Shown here piece after piece: positions 9,515 to 16,846 of a DNA stretch of 64,000 nucleotides. Each line of letters opens with the position of its first letter. Positions within the stretch are counted from its first letter, which is position 1. The translations under genes were made by a program, and so were the position numbers. Under the pieces are notes generated by a model. That model made no database searches and was not told the DNA's origin. It saw only the letters and a program-made list of their open reading frames with translations. The stretch comes from Curtobacterium sp. A7_M15. GTDB lineage: Bacteria; Actinomycetota; Actinomycetes; Actinomycetales; Microbacteriaceae. Location: positions 1 through 64,000 of the forward strand of contig NZ_JAUZED010000005.1 of the NCBI RefSeq assembly GCF_030705415.1. Reading direction: 5' to 3'.

Positions 9515-9748
9515 CTAGGGCCGCCCGCCGACACCGTCCGTCCGCACGAACCGCGGCCCCTCGTACCCGTCCCGCGACACCCACGCCGTGAAGTCCGCGA
9601 GCGACCGCACCCAGTGCCCTCGCTCCCCGTAGAGGGCCTGGTAGACGACGACCGGCTCCTCCGTCTCGACGTCCCGCGCCACGAGGACCACCTCGTATTC
9701 GCCGCCCTTGAAGTGCCGGTACCGCCCAGGCGTCACGTCGTCGACCAT
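9515..9748 (-). CDS. DUF1653 family protein
   Basis: 77-aa protein with the DUF1653 signature: GRYRHFKGGEYEV near the N-terminus, then VVVYQALYGERGHWVRSLADF. The family is widespread, small and single-domain, of unknown biochemical function. It lies 32 bp upstream of the nuclease/helicase on the same strand and could be cotranscribed. It is divergent from the channel gene at 9790. Confidence 0.88.
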   Translation of the reverse strand: MVDDVTPGRYRHFKGGEYEVVLVARDVETEEPVVVYQALYGERGHWVRSLADFTAWVSRDGYEGPRFVRTDGVGGRP

Positions 9749-9789
9749 GCCCCGATGCTAGGGCCGACACGCTCCCTAGACTCGACGCC

Positions 9790-10395
9790 ATGACCGAGCC
9801 GGCACGCACCGAACGCGGACTCGACCGCCTCGTGAACTTCTCCGACGCAACCGTCGCCATCGCGATCACTATCCTGATCCTCCCGCTCGTCGACCTGGCC
9901 GGCGAACTCAGCGGGGGCCGGGGTGCCGGAGACCTGCTGCAGGAACACTGGCCCGCAGTCCTCGAGTTCTTCATCACCTTCTGGGTCATCGCCCGGTTCT
10001 GGACGCTGCACCACCAGGTGTTCGAGCACGTCCGCTCGTACAACCTCCGGGTGATGCGGCTCAACTTCGTGTGGCTGGCCAGCATCGCGTTCCTGCCCTT
10101 CGCCGCAAACCTGCTCAACACCGAGGTCGAGGGCGACCGGGTCGCACACGCGCTCTACCTCGGCAGCATGGTCGTGACGAGCCTGACGCTCACTGCGATC
10201 GAGTGGGAGCTCCGCCGCGCACCGGAGTTGCTGTCCTCGCCGCTCGGCGACTGGCGGAAGGGGCCGATCGCCGCGGGGCTGCTGGTCCTCGCGCTCGTCC
10301 TCTCGTTGATCTTCCCGTCGGTCGGCCTGTACTGGGTGCTCCTCCTGGTCCTGCAGGGCACCCTCGCCAGGCGGCTGCCGAAGCCCCACACCTGA
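9790..10395 (+). CDS. TMEM175-family (DUF1211) membrane channel
   Basis: 201-aa integral membrane protein with the family hallmark FSD motif in RLVNFSDATVAIAITILILPL at residues 15-35, on the first membrane helix. Further hydrophobic segments are VLEFFITFWVIARFW, LNFVWLASIAFLPFAA, AIEWELRR with its preceding helix, and two C-terminal helices. Bacterial TMEM175 proteins of this size are tetrameric potassium-permeable leak channels; this assignment is by family. Confidence 0.85.
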   Translation: MTEPARTERGLDRLVNFSDATVAIAITILILPLVDLAGELSGGRGAGDLLQEHWPAVLEFFITFWVIARFWTLHHQVFEHVRSYNLRVMRLNFVWLASIAFLPFAANLLNTEVEGDRVAHALYLGSMVVTSLTLTAIEWELRRAPELLSSPLGDWRKGPIAAGLLVLALVLSLIFPSVGLYWVLLLVLQGTLARRLPKPHT

Positions 10396-10484
10396 GCCGA
10401 CCGCACTGCGACCCGCCACGCGCCGCGCTCGTCACACACGGTCATGTCGATGCCCCCGAGCCCTCGAGGACGTACCGTCGCGAC

Positions 10485-10997
10485 ATGACCGTCGCCACGG
10501 CAGTCGCCGTCCTCGTGGGAGTCCTCGCACTCGCCACGGCCCTCGGCCTGCTCCTCCGCGCCCGGACCGGCCGAGCCCGCCCCACGCGGACGAGCGACAC
10601 CCGCACGAGCACCGAACCGAGCACGGGCACCGACCCCACCACCGCCGACCTCGCCCCCGCCGAGGCCTTCGGCACCGAGGCCACCCTCGTCCAGTTCTCC
10701 ACCCCCACCTGCGCCCGCTGCCCGGCCACCCGTCGCCAGCTCGACGCCGTCGCCGCCGCGAACCCCGGCGTCGCTCGACTCGAGATCGACCTCGCCGAAC
10801 GCCCCGAGCTCGCCCGACGCTTCGCCGTCATGCAGACGCCGACGGTCCTGCTCCTCGACCGGAGCCGCGCCGTGCGCACCCGGTTCGGCGGCCCGCCACG
10901 CCCCGCCGAACTCGCCACGGCACTCCACGCCGTCCTGGCCGCAGCAACAGCAGCACCAACAGCAACAGCAACGACCCCCGGAGACGAGCTCCCATGA
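10485..10997 (+). CDS. Membrane-anchored thioredoxin-fold protein
   Basis: 170 aa: one N-terminal transmembrane helix (TVATAVAVLVGVLALATALGL), a Thr-rich spacer, then a thioredoxin fold with STPTCARCPATRRQLD carrying a CxxC active site (CARC) and the cis-Pro loop MQTPTVLLL. ATG 10485 is chosen because the open frame upstream is antisense-like and overlaps the channel gene. It overlaps the next gene by ATGA, so the two are translationally coupled. The likely role is extracytoplasmic thiol-disulfide exchange with the DUF4395 partner. Confidence 0.87.
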   Translation: MTVATAVAVLVGVLALATALGLLLRARTGRARPTRTSDTRTSTEPSTGTDPTTADLAPAEAFGTEATLVQFSTPTCARCPATRRQLDAVAAANPGVARLEIDLAERPELARRFAVMQTPTVLLLDRSRAVRTRFGGPPRPAELATALHAVLAAATAAPTATATTPGDELP

Positions 10998-11470
10998 CCG
11001 CCACGAACGACCCCGCACGCGGCATCGACCCCCGATCCCCGAGGTTCGGCGCCGCCATCACGACCGTCCTCCTCGCGGCGACGATCGTCCTCACGCTGAT
11101 CCCCGCGACGTGGACCGTCGGCATCGTGCTGCTCGCCGTCATCGTCGTGCTCTTCGCCATCGGTGGCATCGCGGGCATCCGGCGACACCCCTACGGCGCG
11201 CTGTTCCGCCGCCTCGTCCGCCCGCGGCTCGGCCCGCCCGCCGAGCTCGAGGCCCCGGAACCCCCGACCTTCGCCCAGCAGGTCGGCCTCGTCATCACGG
11301 CCCTCGCCCTCGTGCTCGCACTCGTTGGTGTGCCCGTCGCAGCCCCCGTCGGCGCCGCGATCGCGCTGGTCGCCGCCTTCCTCAACGCCGTCTTCGACGT
11401 CTGCATCGGCTGCCTCCTCTACGTGTGGCTGGTCCGCGCGGGCGTGTTCCGCAGGCGGTCCGCGGTCTGA
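10994..11470 (+). CDS. DUF4395 family membrane protein
   Basis: 158-aa membrane protein with about four hydrophobic helices. The N-terminal IDPRSPRFGAAI and the C-terminal DVCIGCLLYVW, which includes a CxxC pair, match DUF4395. In actinobacteria these proteins commonly sit beside thioredoxin-like genes, as here through a 4-bp overlap. Membrane electron transfer to the upstream thioredoxin is a reasonable inference but unproven. Confidence 0.85.
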   Translation: MTATNDPARGIDPRSPRFGAAITTVLLAATIVLTLIPATWTVGIVLLAVIVVLFAIGGIAGIRRHPYGALFRRLVRPRLGPPAELEAPEPPTFAQQVGLVITALALVLALVGVPVAAPVGAAIALVAAFLNAVFDVCIGCLLYVWLVRAGVFRRRSAV

Positions 11471-11593
11471 TCAGGGGCCCGGAGGCGCGACCCACCCCCG
11501 CGACGCACGCCGCGTCGTCGAGGTGATCCGTTCCTCCCGGCCTCCCTGCCGTCCCGTCTCGTAGCCTGGCCGCATGGGGGACGACACGTAGCC

Positions 11594-11968
11594 ATGCCGT
11601 ACACCGACGCCTCGACGGTCCTGCTCAAGAAGCTCGCGACCTACCTCGCCGACGACGAGAACTCCGGCGCAGCCGACATCATCCGCGGATGGACGCCCCC
11701 GTCGAGCGCCCGCCCGAGCCGCCGGATCGAGGTCGGCGGACGGATCACTCTCACGCCCGAAGTCATCTGGTTCAATGCCCATCCGCTCAACTACGCCCGC
11801 TCCGACTTCGGGATCCCGGTCGAGGAGATCACCCGACTCGACGACGTGTCGAGCGGGCTGCGGAAGAAGGTCCGGATCACCCTGCGAGGCGGGATCGAAC
11901 CGACCTTCCTGATGTGGGGCATCCCGCGCTTCATCGAGGCGGTGGACCGGGCGCGCGGTGCGCTCTGA
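11594..11968 (+). CDS. Hypothetical protein, possibly PH/GRAM-like
   Basis: 124-aa soluble protein. The segment GGRITLTPEVIWFNAHPLNY followed by VEEITRLDDVSSGLRKKVRI reads like the strand pattern of PH or GRAM-like domains, which occur in small actinobacterial proteins. No signal peptide, no membrane helix and no catalytic motif. ATG 11594 has no strong ribosome site. Convergent with the ADP-ribosylglycohydrolase across a hairpin. Confidence 0.6.
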   Translation: MPYTDASTVLLKKLATYLADDENSGAADIIRGWTPPSSARPSRRIEVGGRITLTPEVIWFNAHPLNYARSDFGIPVEEITRLDDVSSGLRKKVRITLRGGIEPTFLMWGIPRFIEAVDRARGAL

Positions 11969-12007
11969 GGCCTGGAGGCGCGGCTCACCCCCGCCCCGCT
12001 GGCGGCA

Positions 12008-12036
12008 GCGGAGGATCCCCCCACGACATCCTCCGC
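12008..12036. terminator. Hairpin between convergent genes
   Basis: GCGGAGGAT (12008-12016) pairs perfectly with ATCCTCCGC (12028-12036) across an 11-nt loop. It lies between convergent stops at 11968 and 12062 and could terminate both transcripts. Confidence 0.6.
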
Positions 12037-12061
12037 CGCCACGACTGGAGAGCACGGCGGC

Positions 12062-13006
12062 TCAGTACCTCGCGAGCGCCTGCTCACTCAGAGCGACGAG
12101 GTCGTCCGCGCGCATGCCCGGCCATCCGTGCAGCAGCTCGCGCCACTCGGTCGGCAACGCCGCCGCCCCGTACCTAGCTCCCGCGAGCCCGCCGGCGATC
12201 GCGGCCACCGTGTCGGTGTCGTTCCCGGTCCGGACCGCCCGGACGAGAGCGTCCTCGAGGCTCGTGCTCGTGCGCACCGCCGCGTAGGCCGCCTGGAACG
12301 CCGACACGACCCATCCGTTCGAGTCCGTGAAGTCCACCGGCTCCGAATGCTCCGCCGTCACGATGCGGTCGACCCAGGTGCGGCGCTTCTCGAGGTCGAG
12401 CAGGTCGAGCCCGCGCAGCACGTCGAGTTCGCCGGTGAGGACCGCGTGCCGGATCGCCACGCACCAGAGCACGCACGCGTCCCCGGCGTCCGACTCGTAG
12501 TGCGTGAGGTCGCTGATCGCACGGGCGGCCTCGGCGAGCCGGAGCTCCTCGTCGGCTGCGCCGGTCAGGTACCCGAGCACGAGCGGCGCTGTCCGCATGA
12601 GCGATCCGTTGCCGGCCGACCGGCCCCTGGACTCGTGTTCATGCCGGGCTGCAGCGCGCGATGCGGAGGCGACCCGCGCGTCCAGTCCGGCGAGGACGTT
12701 GCGTGTCTGGATGCCGACGTCGGGCGCAGTACGTGCCCAGTCTGCCCAGGCGGCCACCAGGCCGTCGAGAGCCGCCTCGCTGGCGGGATCACCGCCGCGC
12801 GCGACCGTCCGGAGGATCGAGACCGCCATGCTCGTGTCGTCCGTCCACTCCCCCGGGGCCCAGCCGAACGAGCCGCCGCCCGCCATCCGGATCGGCGTGG
12901 GCTCGGGGACGGCAGGGCGGAACTCGTAGCCGGCGCCGAGCGCGTCGCCCGCGGCGGAACCGAGGACGGCGCCGATCGCCCGGTCGGTCTGTTCAGTGGT
13001 CAGCAC
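12062..13006 (-). CDS. ADP-ribosylglycohydrolase (DraG-like)
   Basis: 314-aa enzyme that removes ADP-ribose from proteins or small molecules. It begins with the family opening AIGAVLGSAAGDALGAGYEF, then the metal-binding GEWTDDTSMAVSIL, and ends with AVRTGNDTDTVAAIAGGLAGARYG; together these supply the acidic residues for two Mg ions. GTG 13006 is preceded by AGGAGG with 5 nt spacing, which settles the start. An operator-like palindrome at 13022-13043 lies directly upstream, so repression by the divergent NrtR-type regulator is likely. Confidence 0.92.
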   Translation of the reverse strand: MLTTEQTDRAIGAVLGSAAGDALGAGYEFRPAVPEPTPIRMAGGGSFGWAPGEWTDDTSMAVSILRTVARGGDPASEAALDGLVAAWADWARTAPDVGIQTRNVLAGLDARVASASRAAARHEHESRGRSAGNGSLMRTAPLVLGYLTGAADEELRLAEAARAISDLTHYESDAGDACVLWCVAIRHAVLTGELDVLRGLDLLDLEKRRTWVDRIVTAEHSEPVDFTDSNGWVVSAFQAAYAAVRTSTSLEDALVRAVRTGNDTDTVAAIAGGLAGARYGAAALPTEWRELLHGWPGMRADDLVALSEQALARY

Positions 13007-13021
13007 GGCTGCCTCCTGGTG

Positions 13022-13043
13022 GTTAGCGCGGAATTGCGTAAAT
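13022..13043. promoter_or_regulatory. NrtR-type operator-like palindrome 1
   Basis: GTTAGCGC-N6-GCGTAAAT. It shares both half-sites with the palindrome 44 bp away and lies 5 bp upstream of the ribosome site of the ADP-ribosylglycohydrolase. Confidence 0.7.
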
Positions 13044-13065
13044 CCGAGTCTGCACGATCGCAGCG

Positions 13066-13087
13066 GTTTGCGCAAGTGTGCGTAAAC
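13066..13087. promoter_or_regulatory. NrtR-type operator-like palindrome 2
   Basis: GTTTGCGC-N6-GCGTAAAC, a near-perfect dyad ending 8 bp before the regulator's start at 13096. The 44-bp centre-to-centre distance to the first site is about four helical turns. Confidence 0.75.
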
Positions 13088-13095
13088 TCGCTGTC

Positions 13096-13749
13096 GTGAG
13101 TTCATCGGAGTACCGCGATCCTTCCGGCAAGCGCCTGGTCGACTACCCGCGACCATCCGTCGCTGTGGACACAGCGGTCCTGACCGTGCCTGTGGGGGGA
13201 TTGCTGTCCGTCCTGCAGGTGCGCGATGCGATCGACAGCGACTGGCGCCTGCCGGGGACGTTCGTGCACGAGGGCGAGCGGTTGGCCTCGGCAGTCTTGC
13301 GGTCGTTGTCCGACAAGGCCGGCGTCACCGGCCTGGCGCCGACGCAGTTGCACGTGTTCGATGACCCCTCGCGGGACAGTCGCGGGTGGGTGATGTCGGT
13401 GGCGCACCTCGACGTGGTGCCCTTCTCCGCACTGTCATCGTCGCTGGACTCGTCACGGGCGCGCCTGGTGCCGGTCGACACCGCGACGGGGATGGTGCAC
13501 GGGCACGACGACATCGTGGCGTTCGCGGTGGACTCCTTGCGGGCAGCGTACGCCGGGACCCCCGATCCGCGCGGGCTGCTGCCCGAAGTGTTCACGATGA
13601 CGGAGCTGCGGCACGTGCACGAGGCCGTCCGCGGCGAGCGGCTCCTACCGGACTCGTTCCGGCGGGCGATGCTGCCGCTGCTCGTCGACACGGGGTCGCG
13701 TGCGACTGCCGGGCCGGGCAAGCCGGCGACGCGCTACCGGCGCGCCTGA
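13096..13749 (+). CDS. Nudix-domain transcriptional regulator, NrtR type
   Basis: 217-aa protein joining a Nudix domain (residues about 15-140) to a C-terminal winged helix (about 155-200, LLPEVFTMTELRHVHEAVRGERL with DSFRRAML), the NrtR architecture. The Nudix box is degenerate (EGERLASAVLRSLSDKAGV lacks the REx2EExGU glutamates), as in regulators that bind ADP-ribose or related nucleotides without hydrolysis. GTG 13096 is preferred over in-frame GTG 13078 because the latter lies inside the operator. It probably represses itself and the divergent ADP-ribosylglycohydrolase. Confidence 0.87.
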   Translation: MSSSEYRDPSGKRLVDYPRPSVAVDTAVLTVPVGGLLSVLQVRDAIDSDWRLPGTFVHEGERLASAVLRSLSDKAGVTGLAPTQLHVFDDPSRDSRGWVMSVAHLDVVPFSALSSSLDSSRARLVPVDTATGMVHGHDDIVAFAVDSLRAAYAGTPDPRGLLPEVFTMTELRHVHEAVRGERLLPDSFRRAMLPLLVDTGSRATAGPGKPATRYRRA

Positions 13750-13853
13750 GGCTGCCCGCTTGGTGGGCAGGAACGGTCGGGTTCACTGGTGCTTCCCATT
13801 TCGACGACCAATCGGCCTCCCTCGTTGCCGCGTCGCTCGCCGCTGCGCCGTGC

Positions 13854-14417
13854 TCACGGAAGGTCGGTGGGCCGCGGGTTCAGCGGCGTCCCGAACTTCG
13901 GAGCCTTTCCGCTGACGCAATGCCCCGTGATCGACACATCGGCGTAGGAATCGAAGGCCTGGAACTGCACGAGGAATCCGTCAGGAGCGGCTCCCCTGAG
14001 GTAGCCGTTCGGGTACGCGATGACCGGTCGCGGCGGGGTGAGCGTGTCATCGTGCTCCACCCGAGCACCGCGGTAGCCGATCTTGTCGAGAGCGTCGGCG
14101 ACGCGCTTCGCCAGCTCGTCCGGAGTGGTAGGGAGAGGCAGCTTGCGAGTGGCCGAGTACGTGTACTGAGCTGCATCATGGCCACCGCTTCCGCAGATGA
14201 ACCAGCTCGGCTGCTCATCGCCCCAGCCGTCCTCCCCGACGACTGTCCGAACCGCCGCGAAGATGTTCAGCACGTCTCGGTGAGACTCCGCAACCGTCAT
14301 GGACGAGTCCTTCCCAGCGGCTGAGTGAGGTCCCGTTCCAGCGCAGCCACTCATGGCCAAGGCGGCGACCCCGATCAAGGTCGCGGCCCGAAGCCAACGC
14401 CCAGAGTGCGGTTTCAC
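13854..14417 (-). CDS. Paralogous lipoprotein 5 of the hydrolase operon
   Basis: 187-aa lipoprotein and last gene of the operon. Signal peptide ends in lipobox LAMSGC, followed by AGTGPHSAAGKDSSM. The core shared by all five paralogues is visible: SHRDVLNIFAAVRTVVGEDGW, a Cys-containing WFICGSGGHDAAQY, YPNGY, then GHCVSGKAPKFGTPLNPRP at the C-terminus. Starts at GTG 14417, whose GTGA overlaps the previous stop. The two conserved Cys may form a disulfide. Function unknown; as a surface-anchored family beside a putative secreted effector it could give immunity or act as an adaptor. Confidence 0.85.
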   Translation of the reverse strand: MKPHSGRWLRAATLIGVAALAMSGCAGTGPHSAAGKDSSMTVAESHRDVLNIFAAVRTVVGEDGWGDEQPSWFICGSGGHDAAQYTYSATRKLPLPTTPDELAKRVADALDKIGYRGARVEHDDTLTPPRPVIAYPNGYLRGAAPDGFLVQFQAFDSYADVSITGHCVSGKAPKFGTPLNPRPTDLP

Positions 14418-15049
14418 CGGCGCGTCCTGCCTGCCACGCGAACGTGAACGGATGCCAGCTCCCGTTCGAGACCAGTCGGTCGGGGGTTCAACGACCTCCC
14501 GAGCTTGGGCGGGTCTCCGGGTACGCAGTGCCCGTAGATGATGACGCCGACGAAGCCGGGATCGGTCTGGAACTGCAACCCGTACCCATCGGCAGCGGTC
14601 CCACCGTTGTAGCCGTTCGGGTACCCGATGACCGTCCGGGGAGGCGACAACGTCTCGTCGTGCTGAACGCGGATGCCTTCCATGCCCTGCTTCGACTCGA
14701 GCGTCTCCGCAACGCGCTTCGTGACCTCATCCGGCGTACCGGCGAGCGGCTGGTTCCGGATTGCGGTGAGCATGAACTGCGCGCCCGCTTTGCCCCCGGA
14801 GGAGCAGCCATTCCATTCCGACTCGGTCCCCTTCGCCCAACCGTCCGCTCCGACGACCGACGTGATCGCGGCGAAGATGTCGAGCACATCCTGATGTGAC
14901 TCCTGCACTGTCATGGGTCCGTCCTTGCTCGCAGGGGCGTGAGGTCCGGTGTCCGAGCAGCCGGTGATGAGGGTCGCGATGAGTGCGCACGATCCACCCA
15001 CGACCGCCCATCGGTCACCAGGACGCGTCCCAGCGGCGAGCCGCATCAC
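14414..15049 (-). CDS. Paralogous lipoprotein 4 of the hydrolase operon
   Basis: 211 aa, with a longer N-terminus and lipobox LITGC then SDTGPHAPASKDGPM. It carries the core SHQDVLDIFAAITSVVGADGW, CSSGGKAGAQF, YPNGYNGGTAADGYGLQFQ and GHCVPGDPPKLG. It reads GTG ATG at the start (15049 or 15046), overlapping the preceding gene's TGA. Closest by eye to paralogue 1 (shared DTGPHAPASKD and AQFMLTAIR/AQFTLTAIR). Confidence 0.85.
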   Translation of the reverse strand: MMRLAAGTRPGDRWAVVGGSCALIATLITGCSDTGPHAPASKDGPMTVQESHQDVLDIFAAITSVVGADGWAKGTESEWNGCSSGGKAGAQFMLTAIRNQPLAGTPDEVTKRVAETLESKQGMEGIRVQHDETLSPPRTVIGYPNGYNGGTAADGYGLQFQTDPGFVGVIIYGHCVPGDPPKLGRSLNPRPTGLERELASVHVRVAGRTRR

Positions 15050-15684
15050 GGGGCAACCGTGGGGCTCGGATTCAGCGGGGTTCCGAGCTTCGGCGGCTCA
15101 CCGGAGATGCAGCGGCCGGAGATGATCGTGGCAGCGTAATTGGTGCCGGACTGGAACTGGATTCCGAACCCATCGTTCGCGGTGCCGCCGTTGTACCCGT
15201 TCGGATACCCGATCACGGTCCGCGGTGGCTGCAGTGTCGTGTCGTGCTGAACACGCACATCGTCGTAGCCGGAGGCTTCGAGCGGAGCGGCGACCCGCTT
15301 CGCCACCGCATCCGGTGAATCGCTCAGGGGCGACCGACGCGCTGCGTACAAGCTGAACTGGGAGGCGTCGGACACCGACGGGCAGGAACCCCACGACGAT
15401 TCGAAGTCGTCGTCCCATCCGTCCTCGCCCACCACGCTCTTGATCGTGTCGAACACGTCGGTGACGCTCTGGTGAGCCTGCTCCGGGGTCATCGTCGAGG
15501 CCTTGGTTGCCTCGTCGGACGGGTCCGCGCCCGAACAGCCGGTCACTACGAGAGTGGCCGAGATCGCGATGGCGAGCCCGAAGGAGCCGCGCCGAGAATG
15601 CCGGATCTCCAGCGGACGACGCCGCACGAGGGCTGCCCGAGCTTCATGACGGGCACCGCGTCGGCGTGGAGTGATGCGCTGCAT
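15046..15684 (-). CDS. Paralogous lipoprotein 3, most divergent copy
   Basis: 212 aa from ATG 15684, or 213 aa from GTG 15687 immediately before it; both overlap the previous stop. A long Arg-rich n-region precedes the lipobox LVVTGC. The core is SHQ-like AHQSVTDVFDTIKSVVGEDGW, SCPSVSDASQFSLYAARR, YPNGYNGGTANDGFGIQFQ and GRCISGEPPKLGTPLNPSP. It lacks the TGPHAPA stretch seen in other copies and has GRC in place of GHC, so it is the outlier of the set. Confidence 0.83.
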   Translation of the reverse strand: MQRITPRRRGARHEARAALVRRRPLEIRHSRRGSFGLAIAISATLVVTGCSGADPSDEATKASTMTPEQAHQSVTDVFDTIKSVVGEDGWDDDFESSWGSCPSVSDASQFSLYAARRSPLSDSPDAVAKRVAAPLEASGYDDVRVQHDTTLQPPRTVIGYPNGYNGGTANDGFGIQFQSGTNYAATIISGRCISGEPPKLGTPLNPSPTVAP

Positions 15685-16277
15685 CACGGGAGGTCGGTAG
15701 GCCGAGGATTCAAGGAGCTGCCGAGCTTCGGCACGCTCCCGGGCACGCAGTGTCCGTAGACCGAGAGGTCGGCGTATCCGTCGTTCACCTGGAACTGGAT
15801 CCCGAACCCGTCCGCTGCAGTGCCGCCGTTGTAACCGTTCGGGTAGCCGATCACTGTGCGTTTCGGCGTCAGAGTCTTGTCCTGCTGCACCCGCGCTCCT
15901 CCGTATCCGATCGCGTCCAGGGCATGCGCGACCTCCCCTGCGACTCCGTCGGGTGTACCCGGCAACGGGAGCTTGCGCGTCGCCGCGTACGCGTACTGCG
16001 CAGCGGCAGTCCCCCCGCTGCTGCAGATGTTCCAGCCCGCATCGTCGTCGCCCCAACCATCCTTTCCGACGACACCCTGGACCGCAGCGACGATGTCGAG
16101 AACGTCTTGGTGGGATTGCCCAATGTTCATTGTCGTGTCCTCACCAGCGGGATCGTGCGGGCGGGTCTCACTGCACGCCGAGACGAGCGTGGCAGCGACG
16201 ACTGCTACGGCGAGCGCGCCGGAGCGTCGAGGTCCGCCCGTCCGTGAGCTGTGTCTGACCGCTGCGTGAAGCCGCAC
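15684..16277 (-). CDS. Paralogous lipoprotein 2 of the hydrolase operon
   Basis: 197 aa from GTG 16277, which overlaps the TAG of the previous gene by one base (TAGTG). Lipobox LVSAC, then SETRPHDPAGEDTTM. The core is SHQDVLDIVAAVQGVVGKDGW, ICSSGGTAAAQYAYAATRKLPLP, YPNGYNGGTAADGFGIQFQ and GHCVPGSVPKLGSSLNPRPTDLP. The shared ATRKLPLP pairs it with paralogue 5, suggesting the array grew by block duplication. Confidence 0.84.
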   Translation of the reverse strand: MRLHAAVRHSSRTGGPRRSGALAVAVVAATLVSACSETRPHDPAGEDTTMNIGQSHQDVLDIVAAVQGVVGKDGWGDDDAGWNICSSGGTAAAQYAYAATRKLPLPGTPDGVAGEVAHALDAIGYGGARVQQDKTLTPKRTVIGYPNGYNGGTAADGFGIQFQVNDGYADLSVYGHCVPGSVPKLGSSLNPRPTDLP

Positions 16278-16846
16278 TACGGGAGATCGGTCGGACGCGG
16301 ATTCAGAGGGGTACCGAGGTTCGGCACTTTCCCCGGCACGCAATGTCCCCACACGAGGAGGCTGGCGAAGTCCGTACCGGACTGGAACTCCACGCCGAAC
16401 CCGTCCGCGGCGGTCCCGCCGTTGTAACCGTTGGGGTATGACACGACCGTCCGCGGCGGACGCAGCGTGTCGTCGTGCTGCACGGGAACACCGTCCAACC
16501 CCACGTCGGTCTTCAACGCCTTCGCAACACCTCGAGTCACCTCATCGGGTGCTGCGGGCAGCGGATGCTTGCGGATGGCCGTGAGCGTGAATTGAGCACC
16601 GTCGTCTCCGTTCGATGAACAGTCGTTCCATCCGGATACTGTTCCCTCGTCCCAGCCTTCCGCTCCGACGACCGACTTCACCGCTCGGAAGATGCTCATC
16701 ACGTTCTCGTGGGACTGTTCGGGGGTCATCGAGGAGTCCTTACTGGCAGGAGCATGCGGACCAGTGTCGGAGCATGCGGTCAAGAGGAGCACGGCGGCGG
16801 CGACCAATCCGCCCATTTGAGTCAAGCGTCTAGAGCGTGGGGTCAC
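16277..16846 (-). CDS. Paralogous lipoprotein 1 of the hydrolase operon
   Basis: 189 aa from GTG 16846, 17 bp inside the end of the hydrolase gene; the GTG gives a basic n-region (TPRSRR), unlike ATG 16816, which would start at the hydrophobic stretch. Lipobox LLTAC, then SDTGPHAPASKDSSM. The core is SHENVMSIFRAVKSVVGAEGW, DCSSNGDDGAQFTLTAIRKHPLP, YPNGYNGGTAADGFGVEFQ and GHCVPGKVPNLGTPLNPRPTDLP. First of five tandem copies after the hydrolase. Confidence 0.84.
   Translation of the reverse strand: MTPRSRRLTQMGGLVAAAVLLLTACSDTGPHAPASKDSSMTPEQSHENVMSIFRAVKSVVGAEGWDEGTVSGWNDCSSNGDDGAQFTLTAIRKHPLPAAPDEVTRGVAKALKTDVGLDGVPVQHDDTLRPPRTVVSYPNGYNGGTAADGFGVEFQSGTDFASLLVWGHCVPGKVPNLGTPLNPRPTDLP

Noticed and set aside
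9483-10121. N-terminal extension of the nuclease/helicase frame
   Set aside because: It runs antisense through the DUF1653 and channel genes; homology and a ribosome site both begin at 9482.
13078-13095. Earlier GTG start of the NrtR-type regulator
   Set aside because: It lies inside the operator-like palindrome; GTG 13096 begins just after it.
13752-13770. Terminator after the NrtR-type gene
   Set aside because: Only a 6-bp stem (CTGCCC/GGGCAG) with no T run; too weak to call.
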